Positions 45,196 to 53,124 of a stretch of DNA of 64,000 nt are shown here, piece after piece. The notes under the pieces are model-generated. The model saw nothing but the letters and a program-made list of their open reading frames with translations. It did no database searches and had not been told where the DNA came from. Source of the stretch: Rhizobium leguminosarum (lineage in GTDB: Bacteria; Pseudomonadota; Alphaproteobacteria; Rhizobiales; Rhizobiaceae); contig NZ_CP016286.1 of assembly GCF_001679785.1 (NCBI RefSeq), positions 4,970,501-5,034,500 of the forward strand. The letters are read 5' to 3'. The position numbers and the translations under genes were made by a program. The number at the start of each line of letters is the position of its first letter. Within the stretch, counting starts at the first letter, position 1.

Positions 45196-46560
45196 ATGAT
45201 GAAATCGGCGGACATAGCTTTCTTGACCGTCGGTCAGAATGAGCTTCAGGCGATGGCCTATACCGATCCGCTGACCGGATTGGGCAACCGCAATCGCATG
45301 CGGGACAAGGTCTTGCAGATCTCCGCTGAGCGCGCCAGCGATCCGGCTCCCTTCACCATCGGCATCGTCAACCTCGACAGTTTCAAGCCGATCAACGATC
45401 TGTTCGGCTCGACGGCCGGCGATGAAATCCTCTGCCAGGTCGCCCATCGTCTGAGGGCCTGCATTCCTGACGGCGCGCTTGTTACCCGCCATGATGGCGA
45501 CGAATTCGCCTTCGTATTGCCGTTGATCTTCGAGCGGGCGAGTGCCGAGAAATTCGGCCAGATGATCCGCGAGGTGCTGTCGGCTCCCTATGACCTCGGT
45601 GACCGCAACGTCCGTCTCTCCGCTTCGCTCGGCTTTTCCATCTATCCCTTCGCCGGAGAGGATTGCGAGGAGCTGCTGAAGAGCGCCGAAACCGCCCTCT
45701 ACCGTTCCAAGCGCCGCGGCCGCGGCCAGATCACCGTCTATTCGCGCGAAATCGCCCAGGAGATGAAGCGCGCGACGCAGCTGGAGCAGGCGCTCAGAAA
45801 CGCCATCATCTCCGACGCGATCGACGTGCATTTCCAGCCGATCGTCTCGCTGTCCAACAATCAGGTCGTCGGCTTCGAGGCGCTCGCCCGCTGGAACGAT
45901 CCCGATCTCGGCTTCGTCTCGCCCGGCGTCTTCGTGCCGCTCGCCGAGGAGCGCGGCTTCATCGACGCGCTGTCGGAGGCGCTGCTGCGCAAAGCCGCCG
46001 AGGCAGCGCTCTCTTGGCCGCGCGAACTCTTCCTGTCGTTCAATCTTTCCTCGGCCCAGCTGATGGATCCGGGCACGAGCAGCAGCGTCCTGTCGATCCT
46101 CGGCCGCGTCGGCTTCGATCCGCATCGCCTGGAGCTGGAGATCACCGAGACCGCGGTGATGAGTTCGGCCGATACCGCCCATCGCATCATCGCCGATCTG
46201 CGCGCCGCCGGTGTGCGCATCTCGCTCGACGATTTCGGCACCGGCCAGTCGAGCCTCGGGCGCCTGCGCGACTTCATCTTCGACAAGATCAAGATCGACC
46301 GTGCCTTCGTCTCGCGCATCAATTCCGATCGCGCCTCCGAACACATCATCAAGGCGATCCTCACCATGTGCGAGGGCTTGCAGCTGGAAGTCGTAGCGGA
46401 AGGCATCGAGGATTATGCGGAGGCGGTGAAATTGCGCACGCTCGGCTGCGGCATGGGCCAGGGCTATCACTTCGGGCGTCCGGCCGACGGTATCGCCACG
46501 CTGCGCTTCCTGCACGAGAACTATTACGATCCGACCATGATGGAGCGTGCCAGCGCATAA
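45196..46560 (+). CDS. GGDEF-EAL domain protein (c-di-GMP metabolism)
   Basis: 454 residues from ATG 45196 (next ATG three bases on). GGDEF domain (about 20-180) with the active site changed to HDGDEF, i.e. the first Gly replaced by Asp, so cyclase activity is uncertain. The EAL domain (about 195-445) is intact: VVGFEALARWND, LELEITETAVM, ISLDDFGTGQSSLGRLRDF and KIKIDRAFV, with the metal-binding Glu, Asp pair and Lys. It is probably a phosphodiesterase with a GTP-binding or regulatory GGDEF. No membrane helix or sensor was seen, and it is adjacent to the PAS-receiver protein. Confidence 0.9.
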   Translation: MMKSADIAFLTVGQNELQAMAYTDPLTGLGNRNRMRDKVLQISAERASDPAPFTIGIVNLDSFKPINDLFGSTAGDEILCQVAHRLRACIPDGALVTRHDGDEFAFVLPLIFERASAEKFGQMIREVLSAPYDLGDRNVRLSASLGFSIYPFAGEDCEELLKSAETALYRSKRRGRGQITVYSREIAQEMKRATQLEQALRNAIISDAIDVHFQPIVSLSNNQVVGFEALARWNDPDLGFVSPGVFVPLAEERGFIDALSEALLRKAAEAALSWPRELFLSFNLSSAQLMDPGTSSSVLSILGRVGFDPHRLELEITETAVMSSADTAHRIIADLRAAGVRISLDDFGTGQSSLGRLRDFIFDKIKIDRAFVSRINSDRASEHIIKAILTMCEGLQLEVVAEGIEDYAEAVKLRTLGCGMGQGYHFGRPADGIATLRFLHENYYDPTMMERASA

Positions 46561-46580
46561 AGCGATGGCGCCGCATAAAA

Positions 46581-46606
46581 CGATGGCGCCCCTGAGAGCG
46601 CCATCG
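46581..46606 (+). terminator. Hairpin after the GGDEF-EAL gene
   Basis: Stem CGATGGCGC / GCGCCATCG with an eight-base loop, no T tract. It sits between two converging genes. Just before it, GCATAAA(A/G)CGATGGCGCC occurs twice in tandem. Confidence 0.5.
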
Positions 46607-46631
46607 CCTACGCTATACGACCGCGCGCGGA

Positions 46632-47243
46632 TTACTTAGGCGTGGTCGAGCCGGTTGCCGTGGTATCGGTACCGGTCGCAGCCGGAGCCGGAGCCTTTTC
46701 GGCCGCCAGCATTGCCAGCGTCTTGAACTCAGGTGCGGCCTTCAGCGATTCCGCCGTTTCGCTGGTCGTCAGCTTGACGCTGCCGTCCTGGGTGTTCTGC
46801 GCGACGGTGATCTTTTCCATAGGCACGGCGACATTCTTTTCGCCGATGCCGAGGAAGCCGCCGACGCCAACGATTGCGGCAACCATGCCGCCGTCCTTCT
46901 TCATGATCAGGTCGTTGACGCTGCCGATGCTTTCATTGTTGCCGTTATAGACCGACTGGCCGATATAGGTGTTGGCGCTCACCTGGTCCGGAGACTGTTC
47001 CGTCAGATAGGCGGCCTGAGCCGTATCTGCCGTCGGTGCCGGGGCCGGAGCCTGTGCGGCATCGCCTGCGGGCTTGGTGACGTCAGGCGTCATCGGCTTC
47101 GGTGCTGCCGGATCGGCGGGAGCCGCCTGGGTCGGAGCGGCGGGGTCCGCAGGCTGCGGTGCCGTCTGCGAAAATGCCGCCGGTGCGAAAGCCGTGGCAA
47201 ACAGTGCGCCAGCGGCAACGGTCGTCAAGAGTTTGCGTGTCAT
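46632..47243 (-). CDS. Secreted PRC-barrel domain protein
   Basis: 203 residues from ATG 47243, preceded by the Shine-Dalgarno-like GAAGGTAGG. Signal peptide MTRKLLTTVAAGALFATAF (AFS cleavage), then a Pro/Ala-rich linker (about 25-85), then a PRC-barrel region (about 95-160: YIGQSVYNGNNESIGSVNDLIM, VAAIVGVGGFLGIGEKNVAVPMEKI), then a Thr/Ala-rich tail. PRC barrels are common in cytoplasmic RNA and photosynthetic proteins; exported forms are frequent in rhizobia, with unknown function. Confidence 0.82.
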   Translation of the reverse strand: MTRKLLTTVAAGALFATAFAPAAFSQTAPQPADPAAPTQAAPADPAAPKPMTPDVTKPAGDAAQAPAPAPTADTAQAAYLTEQSPDQVSANTYIGQSVYNGNNESIGSVNDLIMKKDGGMVAAIVGVGGFLGIGEKNVAVPMEKITVAQNTQDGSVKLTTSETAESLKAAPEFKTLAMLAAEKAPAPAATGTDTTATGSTTPK

Positions 47244-47427
47244 TTCGAACCTACCTTCGTTTTTCTTTAGAGTAACCGCTAACCCGGCAACACCTATTTT
47301 CAGGTCTCGTTGCCGCGTCAGTTCGAAAGGAAAATGGCTGGTGGCGCGATTGGTTCCCGTTGAAAACACGGAAAATTTCTCGATTCTCACGGAACATTTA
47401 TCGAAGAGTGGCCGCCAAAACGAGAAA

Positions 47428-47446
47428 GCGCCCCGGTAAGGGGCGC
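47428..47446 (-). terminator. Rho-independent terminator of the sugar-acid operon
   Basis: Stem GCGCCCC / GGGGCGC with a five-base loop; on the minus strand the tail reads TTTCTCG. It lies 27 bases after the SMP-30 stop. Confidence 0.7.
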
Positions 47447-47472
47447 CTCTAATCACCGATGGCAAGCAAAAG

Positions 47473-48360
47473 TCAGATCACATAGACGGGGTCGAACACG
47501 CCTTTGACGTCGATGCCGAGTTCCAGCAGCGCGCCGGCACTGGGCTGCGCCGAACGGGCATCTTCATCCAGCCCTTCCCAGGCGGTCGTTACCGCCAGGC
47601 GGTCGGCATTGACGCCGATGAAGGCAGGACAGGAGGGCTGGACGGCAGGAACCATATAGCGCGAGATGCGCAGACCGTCCGGACTATAGCGGTCGACGAC
47701 GCCGGCGCCCCAGCGCGCATTCCACAGATAGCCGTCGGCATCGACCACCGAGCCGTCGATGCTGCCGGGCTCGTCCATGCTGTCGACCAGCACGATCGGC
47801 TCGCCCGAGGGGAGGCCGGTCGACGGATCGACCATGACGCGCATCAGCCGGTTGATGCGGGAATCCGTATAATAGCCGACCGTGCCGTCAGGCGAAAAGC
47901 AGATCGAATTCGGGATGCTGATGCCGTTGAAGATCTTCGTCACTTTGCCGCTGGCGACATGATAGATGGCGCCGGCCTGATTTTCCGCCCGTTTGCTCAT
48001 CGTGCCGATCCAGAGCGCACCGGAAGGATGGGTGCGGCCGTCGTTCGAACGGTTTTCCGGCCTGTCGTTTTCAAGCGCGGCGTAGAAGGTGAGGTTGCCG
48101 TTTGCCACATCGCGCACGAAGAGTCCCTCCTCCGTCGCGATCAGCTGACGTCCGGCGTCGATGCGGGCCAGCACGCTCGCCATCACAGGCAGCGGGTGCA
48201 CCTTTTTCTCGCTCGTCGAAAGATTGAGCTCGTGCAGTTCCTTGCCGAGAATGTTGAACCACCAGACGGTGTTGCTGTCCGGATCATAGGTCGGACCTTC
48301 GCCGAGGACGGAATTGGTATTGCAAAGTGTTTTGCCCTCGAACTCATAAATATCGGTCAT
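47473..48360 (-). CDS. SMP-30/gluconolactonase family lactonase
   Basis: 295 residues. Six-bladed beta-propeller lactonase: LGEGPTYDPDSNTVWWFNI (first metal-ligand Glu), RSNDGRTHPSGALWIGTM (Asn/Asp and substrate Arg), SIPNSICFSPDG (Asn ligand) and GSVVDADGYLWNARWG (Asp). In this operon it most likely opens galactono- or a related aldono-lactone. The start overlaps the aldolase stop by four bases (ATGA). Confidence 0.9.
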   Translation of the reverse strand: MTDIYEFEGKTLCNTNSVLGEGPTYDPDSNTVWWFNILGKELHELNLSTSEKKVHPLPVMASVLARIDAGRQLIATEEGLFVRDVANGNLTFYAALENDRPENRSNDGRTHPSGALWIGTMSKRAENQAGAIYHVASGKVTKIFNGISIPNSICFSPDGTVGYYTDSRINRLMRVMVDPSTGLPSGEPIVLVDSMDEPGSIDGSVVDADGYLWNARWGAGVVDRYSPDGLRISRYMVPAVQPSCPAFIGVNADRLAVTTAWEGLDEDARSAQPSAGALLELGIDVKGVFDPVYVI

Positions 48361-48998
48361 ACGTTCACGCTCCCAATGGCTGCATCATAGGCGTAAATGG
48401 TCGCCTTGGCGCGCTCGGCAACCTCTGATGCGGTCATTCCCGGCTTGTAAATGCTGGTGCCGAGGCCGAAGGCGAAGATGCCGGCCTTGGTGTAATCGCC
48501 GAAATTCTTGTCCGACACACCGCCGACGGCGGCAATCGTCAGCTCCGGCGGCAGGATTGCCCGGATCGCCGTAATGCCGGAAGGGCCAAGCACGCTGGCC
48601 GGAAAGAATTTGAGACCGGTGGCGCCGGCGCGCGCAGCCGCCAGCGCCTCCGTCGGCGTAAAGACGCCCGGCATCGTCACCATGCCGTATTCGCGCGCCC
48701 GGATGATCACCTCAGGCTCGACATTCGGGGTGACCAGCAGCTTGCCGCCAGCTGCATGCAGGCTGTCGACCGCCTCGATGGTCAGCACTGTGCCGGCGCC
48801 GATCAGCACCTCGGGTGGCGCCATCTTCGCGGCGAGCTCGATGGATTTGAACGGTTCCGGCGAGTTGAGCGGGATCTCGATCGCCGCCAGGCCATTGTCG
48901 ATCAGAGCGCCGACAACGCTTTCAGTCTCGTCGGGCCGGATGCCGCGAAGGATGGCGATCAGCGGACGCTTCATGTCGGGGAAGGGGATACGGTTCAT
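48357..48998 (-). CDS. dgoA: 2-dehydro-3-deoxy-6-phosphogalactonate aldolase
   Basis: 213 residues, KDPG/KDPGal aldolase family. Schiff-base Lys in the segment ATGLKFFPASVLGP, catalytic Glu in AIEIPLNSPEP and the glycine-rich phosphate site in IAAVGGVSDKNF. It splits 2-keto-3-deoxy-6-phosphogalactonate to pyruvate and glyceraldehyde-3-phosphate. Assigned to KDPGal rather than KDPG because a dgoK-type kinase precedes it by 13 bases and because of the IEIPLNSP wording. Confidence 0.92.
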   Translation of the reverse strand: MNRIPFPDMKRPLIAILRGIRPDETESVVGALIDNGLAAIEIPLNSPEPFKSIELAAKMAPPEVLIGAGTVLTIEAVDSLHAAGGKLLVTPNVEPEVIIRAREYGMVTMPGVFTPTEALAAARAGATGLKFFPASVLGPSGITAIRAILPPELTIAAVGGVSDKNFGDYTKAGIFAFGLGTSIYKPGMTASEVAERAKATIYAYDAAIGSVNV

Positions 48999-49011
48999 CG
49001 TGTCAGCTTTC

Positions 49012-49929
49012 TCAATTCGGCCAGATGGCTTCGGCGGCGGCCGAAAGCCCGCGGCGCACGGCGGCGTCGGCGTCGATGGCGGTGAAGGCAAGGGAGAGGG
49101 TTCTGAAGGCCTGTTCGTAGAGCGCCTGCAGGCGCCCGGAGGCGACGAGGGTGATGGTGGTGCCGTTTGCCGCATCCTGCAGCGCCCCGGCGATTTCGAG
49201 GCCGACCAGTGTACCGGAAAGCCGGGCTTGTGCGGCAGCGGCAGAAATCCCATGCAGGAGCTGCCCGGAACGGGCGGCAAAGAGCAGGTTGGAGGCAAGG
49301 GCCGGGCGTGCGAAAGCGGCCGAGACCGCGGCCTCGAAGGCCGCCGCATCCGCCGGCTGCTCTTCCGCGCCGGCAACGGCATGCGAGAGGATCGTGTGTT
49401 TGCTGATGACGTCGAAAAGCTCGCCGGTCATGAAGGTCGAAAAGCCGGTCACCTTGCTCTCCGTCACATGCACCCATTTCGAATGCGTGCCGGGCATGCA
49501 GACCGCCTGCGCGCCTGAGCTTGCGCGGCCGAGCGCGCCGAGAAGCTGAGTTTCTTCGCCGCGCATGACGTCGGGCCTCGCCACGTCCCGCTGGGCAAGG
49601 CCCGGCAGAATGCGGATGTCGCGGCTTTCGCCGGGCACGGAGACCGCCCCGGTCAGGATCGAGGCAAGCGGCGCCGGCACATCGATATAACCGGCCTCGA
49701 CCCAGCCCTGCCTGGCGCCGGCCATGCCGCAGACGATCACCGGCAGGCTTTCCGGCGCCTCGATGGCGGCGAGATGGCCGGCAAGCACGGCGGAAAAGCC
49801 GGTCTTTGCCGCGCTCGTCATGCCTTCGCCGCTGCGGCGTTCGGCAAGGACGGTGCCGTCCCTGCCGATCAGCCAGAGCCGGAAACTGCTGGTGCCCCAG
49901 TCCACCGCGACATAAGCGGGATTTGTCAT
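49012..49929 (-). CDS. dgoK: 2-dehydro-3-deoxygalactonokinase
   Basis: 305 residues. Phosphorylates 2-keto-3-deoxygalactonate. YVAVDWGTSSFRLWLI at the N terminus is the phosphate-1 loop of this sugar-kinase family; MPGTHSKWVHVTESKVTGFSTFMTGE is its hallmark middle region. The start codon shares one base with the stop of the dehydrogenase gene (TAATG), so the genes are coupled. Confidence 0.93.
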   Translation of the reverse strand: MTNPAYVAVDWGTSSFRLWLIGRDGTVLAERRSGEGMTSAAKTGFSAVLAGHLAAIEAPESLPVIVCGMAGARQGWVEAGYIDVPAPLASILTGAVSVPGESRDIRILPGLAQRDVARPDVMRGEETQLLGALGRASSGAQAVCMPGTHSKWVHVTESKVTGFSTFMTGELFDVISKHTILSHAVAGAEEQPADAAAFEAAVSAAFARPALASNLLFAARSGQLLHGISAAAAQARLSGTLVGLEIAGALQDAANGTTITLVASGRLQALYEQAFRTLSLAFTAIDADAAVRRGLSAAAEAIWPN

Positions 49930-50699
49930 TACAGAACGCCTCCATCGACAATCAGGGACTGGGCGGTCATCGCCGCCGCACAGTCGGATGCAAGAAACAG
50001 GCAGGGACCGACGATCGCATCAGGTTTGAGCGCAACCTTCAGGCACTGATCCTCGACCGAGCGCGCAATGCTTTCCTCGGTGAGCCAGTGCTGCATCTGC
50101 CGCTCGGTGACCACCATGCCGGGCAGGATGCAGTTGACCCGGATGTTCTCCGGCCCGAGCCTGCCCGCCATACTCTTCGTCAGCCCGACGACCGCCGCCT
50201 TGGCCGCCGCGTAAGCGGGAAAACCGCCCATGTTCAGCTTGAAGGCGATCGACGACATATTGATGATCGCCCCGCCGCCAGCCGACCGCATCGACGGCAC
50301 GGCTGCCTGCGAGGTGAAGAACACGTGCTTGAGGTTGACCGCCTGGTTGTTGTCCCAATAGGCCTCGGTCACCGCGTCGAATTCATGGCGGTCGTCCCAG
50401 GCGGCATTGTTGACCAGCACGCGGATCGGCCCCGAGCTGGCAATGACGGTATCGACCGTGCGCCGGATCGCCGCGATGTCGCGCAGGTCGGCATGGTAAA
50501 AGGAGACCGGATGCGCCGTCTCCCGCGACAGCCTTTCGGCAAGTTCGCGGCCGGCGGCCTCGGCGATATCGATGAACGATACCTTGGCGCCCTGGCGCGC
50601 GAAACCTTCGACGATCGCAGCACCGATGCCCGATCCGCCGCCGGTCACCAGCACGGCTCGGTCTTTGAATTCGGGAAATTGTGCTGCCATCATGGTCAC
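49929..50699 (-). CDS. Short-chain dehydrogenase/reductase, probable sugar dehydrogenase
   Basis: 256 residues. Rossmann fold with VLVTGGGSGIGAAIVEGFARQG (TGxxxGxG), NNAA, and the catalytic Ser/Tyr/Lys in NMSSIAFKLNMGGFPAYAAAK. It ends in IVDGG. As first gene of the dgo operon it probably oxidises galactose (or a related sugar such as fucose or arabinose) to the lactone; sequence alone does not fix the sugar. It is divergent from the IclR regulator with a palindrome in between. Confidence 0.88.
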   Translation of the reverse strand: MTMMAAQFPEFKDRAVLVTGGGSGIGAAIVEGFARQGAKVSFIDIAEAAGRELAERLSRETAHPVSFYHADLRDIAAIRRTVDTVIASSGPIRVLVNNAAWDDRHEFDAVTEAYWDNNQAVNLKHVFFTSQAAVPSMRSAGGGAIINMSSIAFKLNMGGFPAYAAAKAAVVGLTKSMAGRLGPENIRVNCILPGMVVTERQMQHWLTEESIARSVEDQCLKVALKPDAIVGPCLFLASDCAAAMTAQSLIVDGGVL

Positions 50700-50720
50700 C
50701 GTCGCCTCCCTACGCCTGCT

Positions 50721-50737
50721 GTTCCATTATTTGGAAC
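50721..50737. promoter_or_regulatory. Candidate operator between the sugar operon and iclR-type gene
   Basis: Palindrome GTTCCA-N5-TGGAAC in the 100-base divergent region, 22 bases from the SDR start codon, with a second half-like site (ATATGGAAT) near 50749-50757. IclR-type regulators bind such palindromes between divergent genes. The assignment is positional. Confidence 0.55.
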
Positions 50738-50799
50738 TTAATTTGACTATATGGAATTATCGAATTACACTGCCCTTTCTGTCAAGGGCGGACAAGGTG

Positions 50800-51597
50800 A
50801 TGAATTCAAACGGCGAAAGCGCGGCACAGACACGCGAGACCGGCACGCTCGGCAAACTGATGGTTCTGCTCGATCTCGTCACCCATGCCGATGCGCCGCT
50901 GCGTTTCACCGATATCCTGGCCCTTGCCGGCCAGCCGCGCGGCACGCTGCATCGCCAGCTCACCCACCTGGTCGAGGAGGGACTGCTCGAGCTCGATGGC
51001 GACGGCCGTTATGCGCCTGGCCTGCGCCTGCTCGATTTCGCCGCGCGCAGCTGGGCGCGCAACGAGTTCCGCCTGATTGCCGAACCGCACCTTAGAGATC
51101 TGCAGCGGGCGACCGGCGAGACGGTGCATCTCGGTGTTCTGAGAGGGCAGTCGATCATCTATCTCGATAAGGTCGAAGGCCGCCAGCCGGTGCGCATGTA
51201 TTCGCAGATCGGCAATGCCTCGCCCTGTTATTGCACCGGCGTCGGCAAGGCCGCCCTTTCGCTGCTGCCGGCCGAAAGCCTCGTCGATCTGCTTGCCGGC
51301 CTGAGCTTCACCAGCTTTACCGCCTCGACCCATGTCTCTGCCGAAACGCTGCTTGCCGAAATCCGCGAGATTGCCGATCAGGGTTATGCCTTCGACCGCG
51401 AAGAGCATGAGGCCGGCATCCGCTGCGTTGCCGCACCCATCTGGTCGGAGGATCGGACCTTTATGGGTGGCATTTCGATTACCGGCCCGGCCTATCGCTT
51501 GTCGATGGAACTTCTGCACCAATGGTCCGTTCCGGTGCAACTGGCGGCTGCGAGCATCATGGAAGGCATGCGCGTCCGTCTCGGTCCGCGCCGCTGA
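50800..51597 (+). CDS. IclR-family transcriptional regulator of the sugar-acid operon
   Basis: 265 residues from ATG 50800. Winged helix (about 12-75: LGKLMVLLDLVTHADAPLRFTDILALAGQPRGTLHRQLTHLVEEGLLEL) and IclR effector-binding domain (about 90-255: TVHLGVLRGQSIIYLDKVEG, GNASPCYCTGVGKAALSLLP, GIRCVAAPIW). Divergent from the SDR-dgoK-dgoA-lactonase operon, it is most likely its repressor, with a ketodeoxy sugar acid as inducer. Confidence 0.91.
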   Translation: MNSNGESAAQTRETGTLGKLMVLLDLVTHADAPLRFTDILALAGQPRGTLHRQLTHLVEEGLLELDGDGRYAPGLRLLDFAARSWARNEFRLIAEPHLRDLQRATGETVHLGVLRGQSIIYLDKVEGRQPVRMYSQIGNASPCYCTGVGKAALSLLPAESLVDLLAGLSFTSFTASTHVSAETLLAEIREIADQGYAFDREEHEAGIRCVAAPIWSEDRTFMGGISITGPAYRLSMELLHQWSVPVQLAAASIMEGMRVRLGPRR

Positions 51598-51849
51598 CGG
51601 AAGATCGCCGTCGGCCACTGCTGGACGTAATCGCAGAGCATGCTTATGATAAGCGCGATATTGAGATTTTCCGGCGAATCACCACAACTAGAACGGTCCG
51701 CGAAATCTACAACCATTCACCGGCCGAACGCTCAACGCTGAAGCCGATTCCAACCAGCGATCGTCGTTTCCCGATGCAATCGAGCCGGCCGCGGTGGGCA
51801 GGTTTCGCAAACGGTTTGCCGGTCGCTGTGCCGAAGATGAAGAAATGTG

Positions 51850-52584
51850 ATGGCACCCTTGTCGCAAACATCCACGGAAGAAGACGATTATGTTCAGGAA
51901 ATAGCGGGCCTGAAGACCCAGTTCGATATTTTCCGTTTCATGAAACGCGTGACGGAAGCCTATCGCAGCCGTGCCTTCATGGTTCTCAACCTGCCGCCGA
52001 TCACTTCCTTCGATCTTCAGGGCAGCACTGTCATCACCAGCTGGCCGGCCGAGCTTCTGGCCCTCTACGACCAGGAGGGCCTGATGGTGAACAGCCCGGT
52101 TCTCCGGCGGCTCAGAACATCCGCGCGGCCCTTCTTCTACGACATGTCGCGGCAGAACTGGTCGCGGGACGACGGCAAGTCTGTTCTCGTCGCCTCCCTG
52201 TTCGAACGTTTCAAGATGATGCGCTGCGCCTACTTCCCGACACATGAGCCCTCCGGCCTGCGCGGCGCCGTCTCTTTTGCCGGCGACCGCGAACCCTTCA
52301 ACCCGGCCGAGATGCGCGAGCTCTGCTACATCGCTATCCATGTCTTCGACAGGCTTGCCGAGATCCGCAACCTCGACACGCGCATGACGGACACGCTGAC
52401 CGACCGCGAGATCGATTGCCTCAACTGGACGGCGGCCGGCAAGACCAGTGCCGAAATCGCTGAAATCCTGACCCTGTCCGAGCATACGGTCAATCACTAC
52501 CTCAACCGCGCCACCAAGAAGCTCGATACGGTCAACCGCACCCAGGCGGTCGCCAAGGCGCTGCGCATCGGCCTGATCAAATAA
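51850..52584 (+). CDS. LuxR-family regulator with autoinducer-binding-like domain (orphan)
   Basis: 244 residues from ATG 51850 (a GTG three bases earlier is also possible). The C-terminal HTH (about 180-240: LTDREIDCLNWTAAGKTSAEIA, LSEHTVNHYLNRATKKLD) is standard LuxR. The N-terminal part (about 25-165) has the general layout of the acyl-homoserine-lactone domain, with SWPAELLALYDQEGL, but the Asp of the usual DPV is changed to a Ser (NSPVL), and the second Trp near it is absent. No luxI-type synthase is within the window. Ligand unknown. Confidence 0.87.
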   Translation: MAPLSQTSTEEDDYVQEIAGLKTQFDIFRFMKRVTEAYRSRAFMVLNLPPITSFDLQGSTVITSWPAELLALYDQEGLMVNSPVLRRLRTSARPFFYDMSRQNWSRDDGKSVLVASLFERFKMMRCAYFPTHEPSGLRGAVSFAGDREPFNPAEMRELCYIAIHVFDRLAEIRNLDTRMTDTLTDREIDCLNWTAAGKTSAEIAEILTLSEHTVNHYLNRATKKLDTVNRTQAVAKALRIGLIK

Positions 52585-52692
52585 GTTGCAAAAAACAACC
52601 GACAGCTTTTGAAGCCGCCCAGCGCGTAGGCAAGTCTTTCCCGTTGAGGGGCTGTCGCAAGCGCTTTTGCAGTCTTTTCCTTGATTTTCCAT

Positions 52693-52709
52693 CTGGCACG
52701 CTTTCTGCA
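52693..52709 (+). promoter_or_regulatory. Candidate sigma-54 (RpoN) promoter
   Basis: CTGGCACGCTTTCTGCA: GG and GC dinucleotides are ten bases apart, as required, with the -24 box TGGCAC exact and the -12 box CTGCA one base off TTGCA. It lies in the gap between the luxR-type gene and mrp, 430 bases before mrp. No enhancer site was identified. Confidence 0.55.
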
Positions 52710-52929
52710 TCTCTTGTGCGAGAGGTCCAGAGGGGACTTTGAGGCCAGCGCTAGGAAATGGCGCGGCCGACACACCGCTGTCCGACGCCGTTGCCGCTTT
52801 CTCCCGGCTCTTCGGTGTCGGCGGCGGTTGTTGCGTTTTGGCACCGCTTCTTTCCCGGCTGTCCGCGATTTCGTCTTCCCTGTTCATTTTTAGCTGGTCT
52901 TTTTTTCGGCTTGCTCTAGTTCGCCCCGG

Positions 52930-53037
52930 ATTGCGCCGGTTCTCGGGGAGACCGTTGCGGCCATCAGGGCGAAAGCCCGGCGGACTTGATGGCCGCAACG
53001 GATCGCCAATTCTCCCCGGCGCCTTTTTGAGCGCCGG
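52930..53037 (+). ncRNA. Candidate structured RNA / leader element upstream of mrp
   Basis: CCGTTGCGGCCATCA (52952-52966) pairs perfectly with TGATGGCCGCAACGG (52987-53001). Inside it is a GGGC-GAAA-GCCC hairpin (GNRA tetraloop) followed by eight unpaired bases GGCGGACT. Outside, CGGGGAGA (52944-52951 region) can pair with TCTCCCCG (53011-53018). A second hairpin CCGGCGC / GCGCCGG (53016-53037) competes with the outer stem. The size and symmetry suggest a folded RNA or a transposon-derived palindrome. I know of no family it belongs to. Confidence 0.45.
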
Positions 53038-53124
53038 CATTCGATTTCCCTCCCGATGATTTTGTTTGGCGAAGGCTTCCGTCTCCACTATTTGTGATCT
53101 GCAAGAAGAAGCAGTGAGGGTGGA

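Noticed and set aside
52739..53059. Frame of about 106 codons in the luxR-mrp gap
   Set aside because: Starts with TTG, runs through the strong hairpins and has no recognisable sequence. Better explained by the structured element.
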